The notes beneath the pieces were generated by a model that saw only the letters and a list, made by a program, of their open reading frames with translations, was not told the DNA's origin and ran no database searches. The position numbers and the translations under genes are program-made. Below are positions 1 through 5,863 of a stretch of DNA of 11,969 bases, one piece after another (the first letter of the stretch is position 1; every line of letters starts with the position of its first letter). Source of the DNA: Methanolobus sp. UBA118 (GTDB lineage: Archaea; Halobacteriota; Methanosarcinia; Methanosarcinales; Methanosarcinaceae); the NCBI GenBank assembly GCA_002508635.1, contig DACO01000132.1, positions 1 to 11,969 of the forward strand, written 5' to 3'.

Positions 1-110
1 ACATATATGTCTGTATCTCTTCGAGGGTCTATCACTGCGCATGTTTTATTTCCGCTCAGGATGTATGAGCTGTGTGCTATACCTTCTGTGAAATACTGCT
101 TTATGATCAT
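1..110 (-). CDS. MBL-fold metallo-hydrolase, N-terminal fragment (runs off the left edge)
   Basis: Reading the minus strand from an ATG at 110 gives 36 open codons, beginning MIIKQYFTEGIAHSSYILSG and continuing to an AVIDPRRD stretch at about residues 25-32. The pattern of a hydrophobic start, an A-H-x-S-Y-I-L strand and then a VIDPxRD turn is typical of the first two strands of metallo-beta-lactamase-fold hydrolases of the persulfide dioxygenase (ETHE1)/rhodanese-fused group. That family oxidises or transfers sulfane sulfur using an iron or zinc centre; the HxHxDH metal motif would lie beyond the edge and is not visible. A purine-rich AAAGGGAAG (125-117 on the minus strand) is a plausible ribosome binding site. 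The gene is transcribed divergently from the DUF1622 gene. The family call rests only on the N-terminus; the exact substrate is unknown. Confidence 0.72.
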   Translation of the reverse strand, partial: MIIKQYFTEGIAHSSYILSGNKTCAVIDPRRDTDIY

Positions 111-156
111 TCTTAGCTTCCCTTTACAAGTATTGGTTAGTAATATATGTGATCTT

Positions 157-170
157 ACACATAAATTATC
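157..170. promoter_or_regulatory. Possible TATA region of the divergent MBL/DUF1622 pair
   Basis: The stretch ACATAAATTATC is AT-rich and TATA-like on both strands, about 80-90 bases upstream of the DUF1622 start and about 50 upstream of the MBL start. A second candidate for the minus-strand gene is TAATATATG (141-149). Position and composition are the only support. Confidence 0.3.
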
Positions 171-171
171 A

Positions 172-214
172 ACCTGAAATTGACTGCTAAACTCCTGCGA
201 AAATTATTTCAGGT
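172..214. repeat. 9-bp inverted repeat in divergent intergenic region
   Basis: ACCTGAAAT (172-180) is mirrored exactly by ATTTCAGGT (206-214), with a 25-base spacer. It lies between the divergent MBL gene (start 110) and the DUF1622 gene (start 250). It could be a two-half-site operator or a hairpin in the DUF1622 leader. Apart from this and the AT-rich promoter-like stretch 141-170, nothing else is recognisable in 111-249. Confidence 0.5.
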
Positions 215-249
215 CTATTATTCTAATTTAGAACAGGAAGTGAGGTTTA

Positions 250-600
250 ATGGCGGACATTGATCTGTTATCAGGATTTAGTTATGCAGTACTCTCTTTC
301 TTTGAGACTTTTCTGACAATTGTCGGTCTGGGTCTGGTGATCTATGGTGGTATTATTGCGGCAGTGGAGGTGTTTCTGCATGAGATCGGAAAAAAGTCCT
401 TCACTTATTCTCATATAAGGCGCCAGTTTACTGATAAGATTCTGTTCGGCCTTGAGTTCCTGATTGCTGCAGACATTATACTTACTGTCCGCAGGCCCAC
501 TCTGGATGATGTTCTTCTGCTGGGTGTCATAGTTGTTGTCAGGACCATTCTCGGATACTTCCTTACAAAAGAAGTTGAAGAATATAAATTTGAAGAATAA
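250..600 (+). CDS. DUF1622 family small membrane protein
   Basis: This 116-residue protein has three hydrophobic segments, at about residues 16-43, 63-80 and 86-105. They are joined by a basic cytoplasmic-type loop (HEIGKKSFTYSHIRRQF, 44-60) and followed by a charged acidic tail. The stretch LFGLEFLIAADIILTV, then a PTLDD turn, then VVVRTILGYFL, is the recognisable DUF1622 signature; the family is found in bacteria and archaea and has no established function. The ATG at 250 follows a purine-rich AGGAAGTGAGGT block (235-246). It probably forms its own transcription unit, since the next gene appears to have its own promoter. Family assignment is fairly sure; no role is claimed. Confidence 0.85.
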   Translation: MADIDLLSGFSYAVLSFFETFLTIVGLGLVIYGGIIAAVEVFLHEIGKKSFTYSHIRRQFTDKILFGLEFLIAADIILTVRRPTLDDVLLLGVIVVVRTILGYFLTKEVEEYKFEE

Positions 601-623
601 GTTCTCGAATGTCTTGTTTAATT

Positions 624-640
624 TTTGGTCTATATGCAAA
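624..640. promoter_or_regulatory. Putative metal-regulator operator, copy 1
   Basis: TTTGGTCTATATGCAAA fits the dyad TTTGG-N5-AT-N-CAAA that also occurs at 654-670, 1147-1163 and 1167-1183. It lies 65-81 bases upstream of the chosen start of the DtxR-like regulator, which suggests autoregulation. The operator role is inferred from repetition, dyad symmetry and placement. Confidence 0.6.
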
Positions 641-653
641 CTTAGGCTTCATA

Positions 654-670
654 TTTGGCCAAAATTCAAA
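654..670. promoter_or_regulatory. Putative metal-regulator operator, copy 2
   Basis: TTTGGCCAAAATTCAAA is the second 17-base copy, 30 bases downstream of copy 1 and ending just before the TATA-like sequence of the regulator gene, over the likely BRE position. Its first ten bases are also a perfect palindrome, TTTGGCCAAA. Confidence 0.55.
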
Positions 671-673
671 AAG

Positions 674-683
674 AATATATACT
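674..683 (+). promoter_or_regulatory. TATA box of the DtxR-like regulator gene
   Basis: AATATATACT, preceded by a purine-rich AAAAAG, resembles an archaeal BRE/TATA element. Its centre is about 25 bases from the ATG at 705, so the transcript would begin at or next to the start codon. No Shine-Dalgarno sequence is visible before that ATG, which agrees with a leaderless mRNA. Confidence 0.5.
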
Positions 684-704
684 ACTTTGTCTAATGCTTA
701 TCCC

Positions 705-1127
705 ATGCAGGAAATCACAGGGCTGGAACTCTCTCCCAAGAAAGTGGAGTATCTCAAATTTCTGTTCAAGAAAGGAGATCTTGTAAGGACTACTGATATA
801 TCTTCTCAACTGGGAGTTGACCCTTCCACATCTACGAAAACAATCGGTGATCTGGCTGAATCGGGATACGTGGAGCACATTCCCTATCGCGGAGTGAGAT
901 TGACCGAAATAGGACAGCAATATGCGGAATTTATGGTTAACCGGCACAACATACTGAGCCTGATGCTGAGTCACTATGGTCTCTCTTCTGAAGAGGCATG
1001 TGAGGAAGCATCTCGTTTCGAGGCTTTTGTGTCAAAATCCGCAGTTGACAGTATATGCAAATCCATGGGTCATCCGACTATGAGTGTTTGCGGTAAGATA
1101 AAACATGTTTCGTGTGGAATTCCCTGA
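705..1127 (+). CDS. DtxR/MntR-family metal-dependent transcriptional regulator
   Basis: From the ATG at 705 the protein has 140 residues. An N-terminal winged helix-turn-helix (about 5-75) contains DLVRTTDISSQLGV, then VDPSTSTKTIGDLAESGYV as the recognition region, and YRGVRLTEIG as the wing. A short dimerisation domain follows (about 76-125), with the NRH motif (H81) at the place of a conserved DtxR/MntR ligand. Such proteins bind DNA when loaded with Fe, Mn or Zn and repress metal uptake. At the C102-E105-H106 ligand trio of DtxR, this protein shows Ser-Glu-Ala in SRFEA, so only the Glu is kept. The tail has C118, H123, C129, H134 and C137. An in-frame ATG at 609 is rejected because the extension covers both operators and the TATA box. 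The znu-type genes immediately downstream are the obvious targets. Confidence 0.82.
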   Translation: MQEITGLELSPKKVEYLKFLFKKGDLVRTTDISSQLGVDPSTSTKTIGDLAESGYVEHIPYRGVRLTEIGQQYAEFMVNRHNILSLMLSHYGLSSEEACEEASRFEAFVSKSAVDSICKSMGHPTMSVCGKIKHVSCGIP

Positions 1128-1139
1128 TATTTTTTTGTC
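1128..1139 (+). terminator. T-rich terminator after the regulator gene
   Basis: A run of seven T residues (1130-1136) starts three bases after the regulator stop codon. T tracts are the known archaeal termination signal. It would separate the regulator transcript from the znuA promoter, although read-through is possible. Confidence 0.45.
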
Positions 1140-1146
1140 TGAAATG

Positions 1147-1163
1147 TTTGGTGTTTATACAAA
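1147..1163. promoter_or_regulatory. Putative metal-regulator operator, copy 3 (over znuA TATA)
   Basis: TTTGGTGTTTATACAAA is a 17-base copy of the shared dyad. It contains TTTATAC (about 1154-1160), the best TATA-like element for znuA. A bound regulator would block TBP, a simple route to repression. Confidence 0.65.
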
Positions 1164-1166
1164 TAG

Positions 1167-1183
1167 TTTGGAATCTATACAAA
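1167..1183. promoter_or_regulatory. Putative metal-regulator operator, copy 4 (over znuA transcription start)
   Basis: TTTGGAATCTATACAAA lies exactly 20 bases downstream of copy 3, about two helical turns, so both dyads face the same side of the DNA. It overlaps the position where znuA transcription should begin, about 25 bases from the TATA centre. Confidence 0.65.
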
Positions 1184-1197
1184 CAATGAGGAATATG

Positions 1198-2142
1198 ATG
1201 AAAAATAGAATATTGAAGTTTGTGTTATTCACACTCCTATTATTAGTACTGGCAAGCGGATGTGTTGATGATCAGGAAGTTTCTGCATCATCGTCGGATA
1301 AGCCAGTTGTGGTAGTGAGCATTCTTCCCGAGGCCGAGTTCGTGGAGCAGGTTGCAGGCGATCAGGTGGATGTGATGGTAATGGTTCCTCCGGGAGCGGA
1401 TCCGCACTCATATGAAGTGACTCCGGGACAGCTCCGTGAGTTAAGTGATGCTGACATGTATGTAAAGGTCGGATCAGGTCTTTCCTTTGAAAATGTATGG
1501 ATGGATCGGCTGATCGAAGTAAATCCTGACATGATGGTGGTTGATGCCTCAGAAGGTATTCAGTTAAGGACCATGGAGGCACACGCACATGAAGAAGAGC
1601 ATGAAGGTGAAGAGGAGCACGACGAGGCAGAGGAAGAACATGAAGAAGAGGCAGGGTCAAAGGATCCGCATGTGTGGACATCTCCCCAGGAAGCCCAGAT
1701 TATGGTAGAGAACATCTATGAAGGTCTTGTAGAGATCGACCCCGATAATACCGAATTGTACACTCTAAATCGGGATGACTATGTCGGGGAACTTCAGGCA
1801 ACAGATGCGCAGATAAAGGAAACACTTGCCGGAAAGGAAGGCAGCACCTTTATGGTATATCATCCTTCATGGGGCTATTTTGCCGATGACTACGGACTTG
1901 AACAGGAAGCTGTTGAGATCGAAGGTAAAGAGCCAAGTGTGCAGGATATGCAGCGTCTGATCGATACCGCCAGGCAGAAGAATATCACTGTTATATTCGT
2001 GCAGTCCGGTTTCAGTACCACAAGTGCACAGACAATAGCCGATGAAATAGGCGGCGAGGTTGTGGAGGTTGATCCTCTGGCAAAGGATTATATAGATAAT
2101 CTTGCAAAAGTTACCGAAGCATTTGAAAAAGGGCTGGCATAA
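1198..2142 (+). CDS. znuA: Zinc/manganese ABC transporter substrate-binding lipoprotein (ZnuA-like)
   Basis: The 314-residue protein captures metal outside the cell for the following ATPase and permease. It starts with a basic MKNR, a hydrophobic stretch, and the lipobox LASGC (C22), so it is probably lipid-anchored. It belongs to the cluster A-I/ZnuA-TroA family. Conserved ligands are visible: H70 in DPHSYE, H158 in DPHVWTSP, H222 in YHPSWGYF and D292 in VDPLAKDY. A His/Glu-rich loop (about 127-152, with five His and many Glu) precedes H158; such loops are typical of zinc rather than manganese binders. I chose ATG 1198 because GAGG (1188-1191) sits six bases before it; ATG 1195 or 1186 are alternatives, and an in-frame ATG at 1105 would overlap the regulator gene. 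Two putative operators lie in its promoter. Confidence 0.9.
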   Translation: MKNRILKFVLFTLLLLVLASGCVDDQEVSASSSDKPVVVVSILPEAEFVEQVAGDQVDVMVMVPPGADPHSYEVTPGQLRELSDADMYVKVGSGLSFENVWMDRLIEVNPDMMVVDASEGIQLRTMEAHAHEEEHEGEEEHDEAEEEHEEEAGSKDPHVWTSPQEAQIMVENIYEGLVEIDPDNTELYTLNRDDYVGELQATDAQIKETLAGKEGSTFMVYHPSWGYFADDYGLEQEAVEIEGKEPSVQDMQRLIDTARQKNITVIFVQSGFSTTSAQTIADEIGGEVVEVDPLAKDYIDNLAKVTEAFEKGLA

Positions 2143-2143
2143 T

Positions 2144-2893
2144 ATGACTGAAGTGATCGATCTCAAGGATATCTGGGTAAGTTATGATGACGTTTCCGTA
2201 CTGGAAGCGGTGAACCTCACCGTAGAGGACAAGGATTTCCTTGCAATAATAGGTCCGAACGGGGGAGGCAAAAGCACCCTCCTGAAGGTTATCCTTGGAT
2301 TGATCAAACCTGACCGGGGTTCTGTGAAATTACTGGGTGGTAACCCGAAAAAGACCCGGAAGTATGTGGGTTATGTGCCTCAGTATATTTCCTCCAACCT
2401 TGAATTTCCCATAAACGTATGGGAGGTTGTCCTGATGGGTCGTCTGAGTCATAAGGGCCCTTTCAGGTCTTTTAATGAAGAGGACAAAAAGGCAGCTGAA
2501 GATGCTCTGAGCACTGTGGGGATGCTTGATTTCAGGGATCGGCAGATCGGTGAACTTTCAGGTGGTCAGAAGCAGAGGGTATTTATTGCCAGATCACTGG
2601 TGACGCATCCCAGACTGCTCATACTGGATGAACCTTCCACAGGAATCGATTCCAGGAGGCAGAAAGAGTTCTACGAACTTCTCAACAGACTCAAGTCAGA
2701 GATTGCCATCCTCATGGTCACTCACGATATAAGTGCACTGTCCGTGTATGTTGATAAGATCGCGTGCCTGAACAAGCAGCTGCATTATCACAACTCAAAG
2801 GAAGTAAGTCCGGAGGATCTCGAAGCCACATATCAGTGTCCGGTGGAACTAATAGCACATGGTGTGCCACACAGGGTCCTGAAACTACACTGA
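2144..2893 (+). CDS. znuC: Zinc/manganese ABC transporter ATP-binding protein (ZnuC-like)
   Basis: This 249-residue ATPase powers metal import. All ABC motifs are present: Walker A GPNGGGKST (37-45), Q-loop glutamine in YVPQY (Q80), signature LSGGQ (138-142), Walker B LLILDEP (158-164) and the switch histidine in MVTHD (H194). The C-terminal part (HYHNSKE, then CPVELIAHGVPHRVL) matches the ending typical of ZnuC/MntB-type ATPases. The ATG at 2144 begins one base after the znuA stop codon, which suggests translational coupling. A GGG at 2131-2133 is the only Shine-Dalgarno-like element. Fourteen in-frame codons upstream (from 2102) overlap znuA and are not needed. Metal specificity comes from the neighbouring binding protein. 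Confidence 0.92.
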   Translation: MTEVIDLKDIWVSYDDVSVLEAVNLTVEDKDFLAIIGPNGGGKSTLLKVILGLIKPDRGSVKLLGGNPKKTRKYVGYVPQYISSNLEFPINVWEVVLMGRLSHKGPFRSFNEEDKKAAEDALSTVGMLDFRDRQIGELSGGQKQRVFIARSLVTHPRLLILDEPSTGIDSRRQKEFYELLNRLKSEIAILMVTHDISALSVYVDKIACLNKQLHYHNSKEVSPEDLEATYQCPVELIAHGVPHRVLKLH

Positions 2894-2905
2894 GTGGTGC
2901 CAAAA

Positions 2906-3721
2906 ATGCTGGAAATTCTTCAATACGGTTTTATGCAGAATGCAATCACTGCTGCCATTCTTGCCAGTATTGCGTGTGGCATCATCGGTGTGTACGTTGT
3001 TGTCAAAAAGATTGTCTTTATAAGTGGTGGTATCTCACATGCATCCTTCGGAGGTATCGGGGTAGGCTACTACCTTGGTATAAATCCGCTGTACGGACTC
3101 ATCCCCTTCAGCCTGCTTTCGGCTGTTGTAATGGGTCTTGTCAGCAAGAGGGCTAAGGTTGCGGAAGATACTCTTATAGGTATTCTCTGGTCTCTGGGTA
3201 TGGCCATAGGTATAGTATTCATATACCTGACACCGGGCTATGCTCCTGATCTGCTGTCCTATCTTTTCGGGAACATACTTACGGTGCCACGCTCGGATAT
3301 CTATCTGATGCTTGCGCTGGATGTGGTGATAATCGTTCTGGTCTATGCTTTCTACAAGGAGTTCATGGCCCTCTGCTTTGATGAGGAATTCGCAAAGGTT
3401 GCGGGTATCAATATAGAAAGGCTTTACCTTTTATTGCTCTGTCTTATCGCACTTACGATCGTACTGCTCATAAAGGTCGTGGGAATAATTTTGATCATCG
3501 CACTGCTCACAATGCCGGCAACACTCAGTCGACATTATACCAACGATCTCAGGAAGATGATGTATCTTGCCATATTCTTCGGTGCGGTGTTCAGTGTTGC
3601 AGGCCTGTTCTTATCTTATATATTTGACATACCTTCAGGTGCGACAATTATCCTTGTTATGTCAACGGTGTATATCCTGCACTTCGTATACGACGGAGTG
3701 AAACCAAAAAAAGCGGGCTGA
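2906..3721 (+). CDS. znuB: Zinc/manganese ABC transporter permease (ZnuB-like, ABC-3 family)
   Basis: The 271-residue integral membrane protein has about eight hydrophobic helices and forms the channel of the transporter. Family features include MLEILQYGFMQNAI at the N-terminus, the VVVKKIVFISGGISHASFGG segment (about 33-52) and the cytoplasmic CFDEEFAKVAGI loop (157-168), where the ATPase normally docks. I chose ATG 2906 because the family conserves this N-terminus and GGTG (2896-2899) lies six bases upstream. GTG 2894, directly after the znuC stop, is a four-codon-longer alternative. It is the last gene of the znu operon, and its stop is only five bases from the 3' end of the convergent tfuA gene. 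Confidence 0.9.
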   Translation: MLEILQYGFMQNAITAAILASIACGIIGVYVVVKKIVFISGGISHASFGGIGVGYYLGINPLYGLIPFSLLSAVVMGLVSKRAKVAEDTLIGILWSLGMAIGIVFIYLTPGYAPDLLSYLFGNILTVPRSDIYLMLALDVVIIVLVYAFYKEFMALCFDEEFAKVAGINIERLYLLLLCLIALTIVLLIKVVGIILIIALLTMPATLSRHYTNDLRKMMYLAIFFGAVFSVAGLFLSYIFDIPSGATIILVMSTVYILHFVYDGVKPKKAG

Positions 3722-3726
3722 TCGGG

Positions 3727-4395
3727 TTATTCATTCATCAGCTCTTTTACCTTTTTCAGGACCAGTATCGCATCTTCTCTCTTGACATCTGTTTCATGGT
3801 CCCTGCAATAGGTAAGAAGTTCAGAGGCTTTTTCTTCGGACAGTATTCCTGTATTTACAGCTTCCTTTGTTATTCCGAAATAGCTTCTTTCCCCGTAATG
3901 CGTTCTTTTGGCAAGGTTTGTGAGCAGTCTGCAACTGTTTTCATCGATGATTCCTTGCCTGGAAGCTGCACGAAAAGTCTCCCTGATGTTCACCATGGGT
4001 GCTGAGACCGACTCAAATGTATCGGGATTTGTTGCCACAGCAACCTCGTCATCATCTTCGATGACTCCGTCCCGGTACCACTCATATATCTTCCCGACTC
4101 CGATCATTCCGTGCACGTCAAGCTCGGAAGCTCGTAGGGCACCCATACTGCAACCGCCAACCACGGTTACGCCGGCTTCGATTGCCCTGGTGATTTCTTT
4201 ATGTTTGACAGCCGCACGGCTGAAAAATATTCCGTCAATTATGCCTATCAGTTTGTAGCCATCCCTTACCGCCTTTTCGACGTTTCCTCTGTAAACAGGT
4301 GGGAGTAAGGTTACTCCGTCAAGTATTTCCTCTGCATCGCTATGGCTGATGCTGGTACCGGTAAATACGACAGTTTTGGGATGGTCTTTATTCAT
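3727..4395 (-). CDS. tfuA: TfuA-like McrA-glycine thioamidation protein
   Basis: This 222-residue protein is the partner of YcaO in post-translational thioamidation of a glycine in the alpha subunit of methyl-coenzyme M reductase. TfuA-type partners are thought to help deliver sulfide to YcaO. Signature segments are FTGTSISH (11-18), the PPVYRG turn (32-37), IIDGIFFSRAAV (52-63) and the strongly conserved GCSMGALRASEL (81-92). The length is normal for the family. Its ATG overlaps the ycaO stop codon in an ATGA, so the two are one coupled operon. There is no other gene downstream on this strand, as the znu operon converges on it. Confidence 0.93.
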   Translation of the reverse strand: MNKDHPKTVVFTGTSISHSDAEEILDGVTLLPPVYRGNVEKAVRDGYKLIGIIDGIFFSRAAVKHKEITRAIEAGVTVVGGCSMGALRASELDVHGMIGVGKIYEWYRDGVIEDDDEVAVATNPDTFESVSAPMVNIRETFRAASRQGIIDENSCRLLTNLAKRTHYGERSYFGITKEAVNTGILSEEKASELLTYCRDHETDVKREDAILVLKKVKELMNE

Positions 4396-5669
4396 TTGTG
4401 TACTCTGTGTCTCCAGGGACGCTCTTCACGTGACATCTTTTTCTTCTTTCCCGCTTTGGCCCTTTTTCCAAGGCGTTCCCTGTCCAGGGTATACATCTCA
4501 AAACCCGGAATGATGACCCTTACCACAGGGACGGGTATGCTTTCTCTTGAGAGGTTCACCACGATTGCGCTGTCCGCTATTTTCCCGAGCTGTTCGAGCA
4601 CAGTATCGATATTCTCTGCGGGACTGTTCTTTGACAGGTCCCTGATATCTGCCATTGATATCTTTTTGCCTTCCTCATACCAGTACCTGTTCATGCGTTT
4701 TATCCTGTCGTAGCCGATCTCCCTGACGAACTTCTCACGCTCTGTATCCTCACGGGCTCCGTGTATCTGCACAACCCTGGACTGTGCTGCTTCTGTAAGA
4801 GCTCTCTTGATCGCAATTTCAAGTTTGAGGTGTGAACCTGCACCCATCACAAGCAATGCAGGATCCTTCAGTTTGATATCGTCCGTGGCAGCTACCACTG
4901 TGGGTATGTCCGTATCATGCGGCAGTAACCAGAGTTTGACTTCCACATCGTTATCTGTGAACCTTTGCAGCAGTTCGTAGTTCTCCCCGTCCTCTTCAGT
5001 CAGGATTATCTCTTTCTCGGGGTATCTGTTGAACTCTGCAGTACTCAGTGCATCCCTTTCTATCACCTCAAGCAGCCCGTGCAGTATTGCTTCCTCAAGC
5101 ACGTTCCCTGCTGCAAGGCCATTGGTGTTCGTCCTGAATAGCTGTACTGTCTGTCCGGGAGCTTCATACGGATGGTATACCGCGTTTGCCGGAACAGCAA
5201 CCTCATTTTTCTTGAGAAGGTCCCATCCGAGAATCCATTCAATAAGGTTTTCTGATGAGTATGCTTCAGATATCATAAGAGATTCCGGGCGCAATGCAGG
5301 TCCATACTCACTGATCTCGTCATAGGTGGTAATGGTGTGAGGGGCAGCTATGTCCTCTTCTACATCCTTGTTCAGGCCTTTTCTCTCTGCGAGGCACCTC
5401 TCGTAGCTCTCCATCATTGCCGATATCCTTGCCTGGCTCTCTGTAGTGCCTTTTCCGGAATATACGGAAATAGCTCCTTCTGCGGCACTTGGTCTTATTG
5501 TTGAGAATACGGGAATTCCCAGTCTGTCAAGATCGGTGATGCCGGCTACCCTGGTGACCCCTATTGCCTTGAGGCCTTCTTTTGCCTTATCAAGGGTTTT
5601 ATCCTGATCGAAAACACGTTGAGTGCCTTCAATGTATGAAAGTGATCTGTCTGGTATAATCTCTGGCAT
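4392..5669 (-). CDS. ycaO: YcaO-type McrA-glycine thioamidation enzyme
   Basis: The 425-residue enzyme is an ATP-dependent cyclodehydratase-family protein that activates a backbone amide by phosphorylation so that sulfide can replace oxygen; in methanogens the substrate is McrA. Visible family features are TDLDRLGIPV (46-54), the ATP-site motif YSGKG (70-74) with the helix ARISAMMESYERC (80-92), NTNGLAAGN (181-189), EEAILHGLLEVIERDA (192-207) and ALTEAAQSR (290-298). The C-terminus is very basic (about 401-425) and lacks the PxPxP ending seen in azoline-forming YcaO proteins, as expected for TfuA-linked members. The ATG at 5669 opens at a conserved N-terminus; the nearest AGGAG (5687-5683) is 13 bases upstream, which is rather far. 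Transcription probably starts from the divergent control region. Confidence 0.93.
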   Translation of the reverse strand: MPEIIPDRSLSYIEGTQRVFDQDKTLDKAKEGLKAIGVTRVAGITDLDRLGIPVFSTIRPSAAEGAISVYSGKGTTESQARISAMMESYERCLAERKGLNKDVEEDIAAPHTITTYDEISEYGPALRPESLMISEAYSSENLIEWILGWDLLKKNEVAVPANAVYHPYEAPGQTVQLFRTNTNGLAAGNVLEEAILHGLLEVIERDALSTAEFNRYPEKEIILTEEDGENYELLQRFTDNDVEVKLWLLPHDTDIPTVVAATDDIKLKDPALLVMGAGSHLKLEIAIKRALTEAAQSRVVQIHGAREDTEREKFVREIGYDRIKRMNRYWYEEGKKISMADIRDLSKNSPAENIDTVLEQLGKIADSAIVVNLSRESIPVPVVRVIIPGFEMYTLDRERLGKRAKAGKKKKMSREERPWRHRVHK

Positions 5670-5743
5670 GTTTAGGCAAAGTCTCCTGCATGTATTATAT
5701 TTCTTGCGACATCTTCGGTTCTGTCATGTGTTCAGCATTATAG

Positions 5744-5762
5744 CAAAAGTTTATATATTTTG
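5744..5762. promoter_or_regulatory. Shared TATA box inside a CAAAA/TTTTG dyad
   Basis: CAAAAGTTTATATATTTTG contains TTTATATA, the best archaeal TATA sequence in the ycaO/small-gene intergenic region. It reads well in both directions, predicting a plus-strand start near 5777-5782 and a minus-strand start near 5728. The flanking CAAAA and TTTTG form a five-base inverted repeat around it. Confidence 0.55.
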
Positions 5763-5776
5763 ACTCCTTATTATAG

Positions 5777-5836
5777 AGTTTACCGGATAAATTGCTATAA
5801 ATATTCTAAGAATGTTATACAAGTTTCCGGTAAACT
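5777..5836 (+). repeat. Long inverted repeat with two CCGG-centred dyads (operator pair or leader hairpin)
   Basis: AGTTTACCGG (5777-5786) pairs perfectly with CCGGTAAACT (5827-5836), 40 bases apart. Each arm is also part of a local dyad: TTTACCGGATAAA (5779-5791) and AGTTTCCGGTAAACT (5822-5836). Between them lie a TATA-like GCTATAAATAT (5793-5803) and a small dyad ATTCTAAGAAT (5803-5813). If transcription begins about 25 bases after the TATA at 5751-5758, the first arm would be the very 5' end of the small-gene mRNA. Confidence 0.6.
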
Positions 5837-5852
5837 GAAACATGTGAGAGAC

Positions 5853-5860
5853 AGGAGGAT
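5853..5860 (+). promoter_or_regulatory. Strong Shine-Dalgarno site of the 50-codon gene
   Basis: AGGAGGAT is close to a full match to the archaeal anti-Shine-Dalgarno sequence. It ends three bases before the ATG at 5864, or five bases counting from AGGAGG. It is the strongest ribosome binding site in the window and is the main support for this short gene. Confidence 0.75.
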
Positions 5861-5863
5861 ATT

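Noticed and set aside
1..10. Palindrome ACATATATGT at the left edge
   Set aside because: It lies inside the partial MBL coding region, and its AT-rich composition makes it likely to be chance.
654..663. Perfect palindrome TTTGGCCAAA as a separate operator type
   Set aside because: It is better explained as part of the 17-base copy at 654-670, which shares spacing with three other copies.
609..704. N-terminal extension of the DtxR-like protein from an in-frame ATG at 609
   Set aside because: The 32 extra residues have no family counterpart, and the DNA holds two operator copies and the TATA box, so it is most likely promoter sequence.
1105..1197. N-terminal extension of ZnuA from an in-frame ATG at 1105
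   Set aside because: It would overlap the regulator gene, cover both operators and place 31 residues before the signal peptide and lipobox. ATG 1198 has a well-placed GAGG.
1229..1681. Open frame on the minus strand opposite znuA
   Set aside because: It is rich in His, Pro and Leu because it mirrors the acidic/His-rich znuA coding sequence; it has no recognisable domain.
2764..3156. 130-codon plus-strand frame spanning the znuC/znuB junction
   Set aside because: It overlaps two well-supported genes in another frame and is Cys/His-rich by chance of the reading frame. No domain is seen, although the composition briefly suggested a metal-binding peptide.
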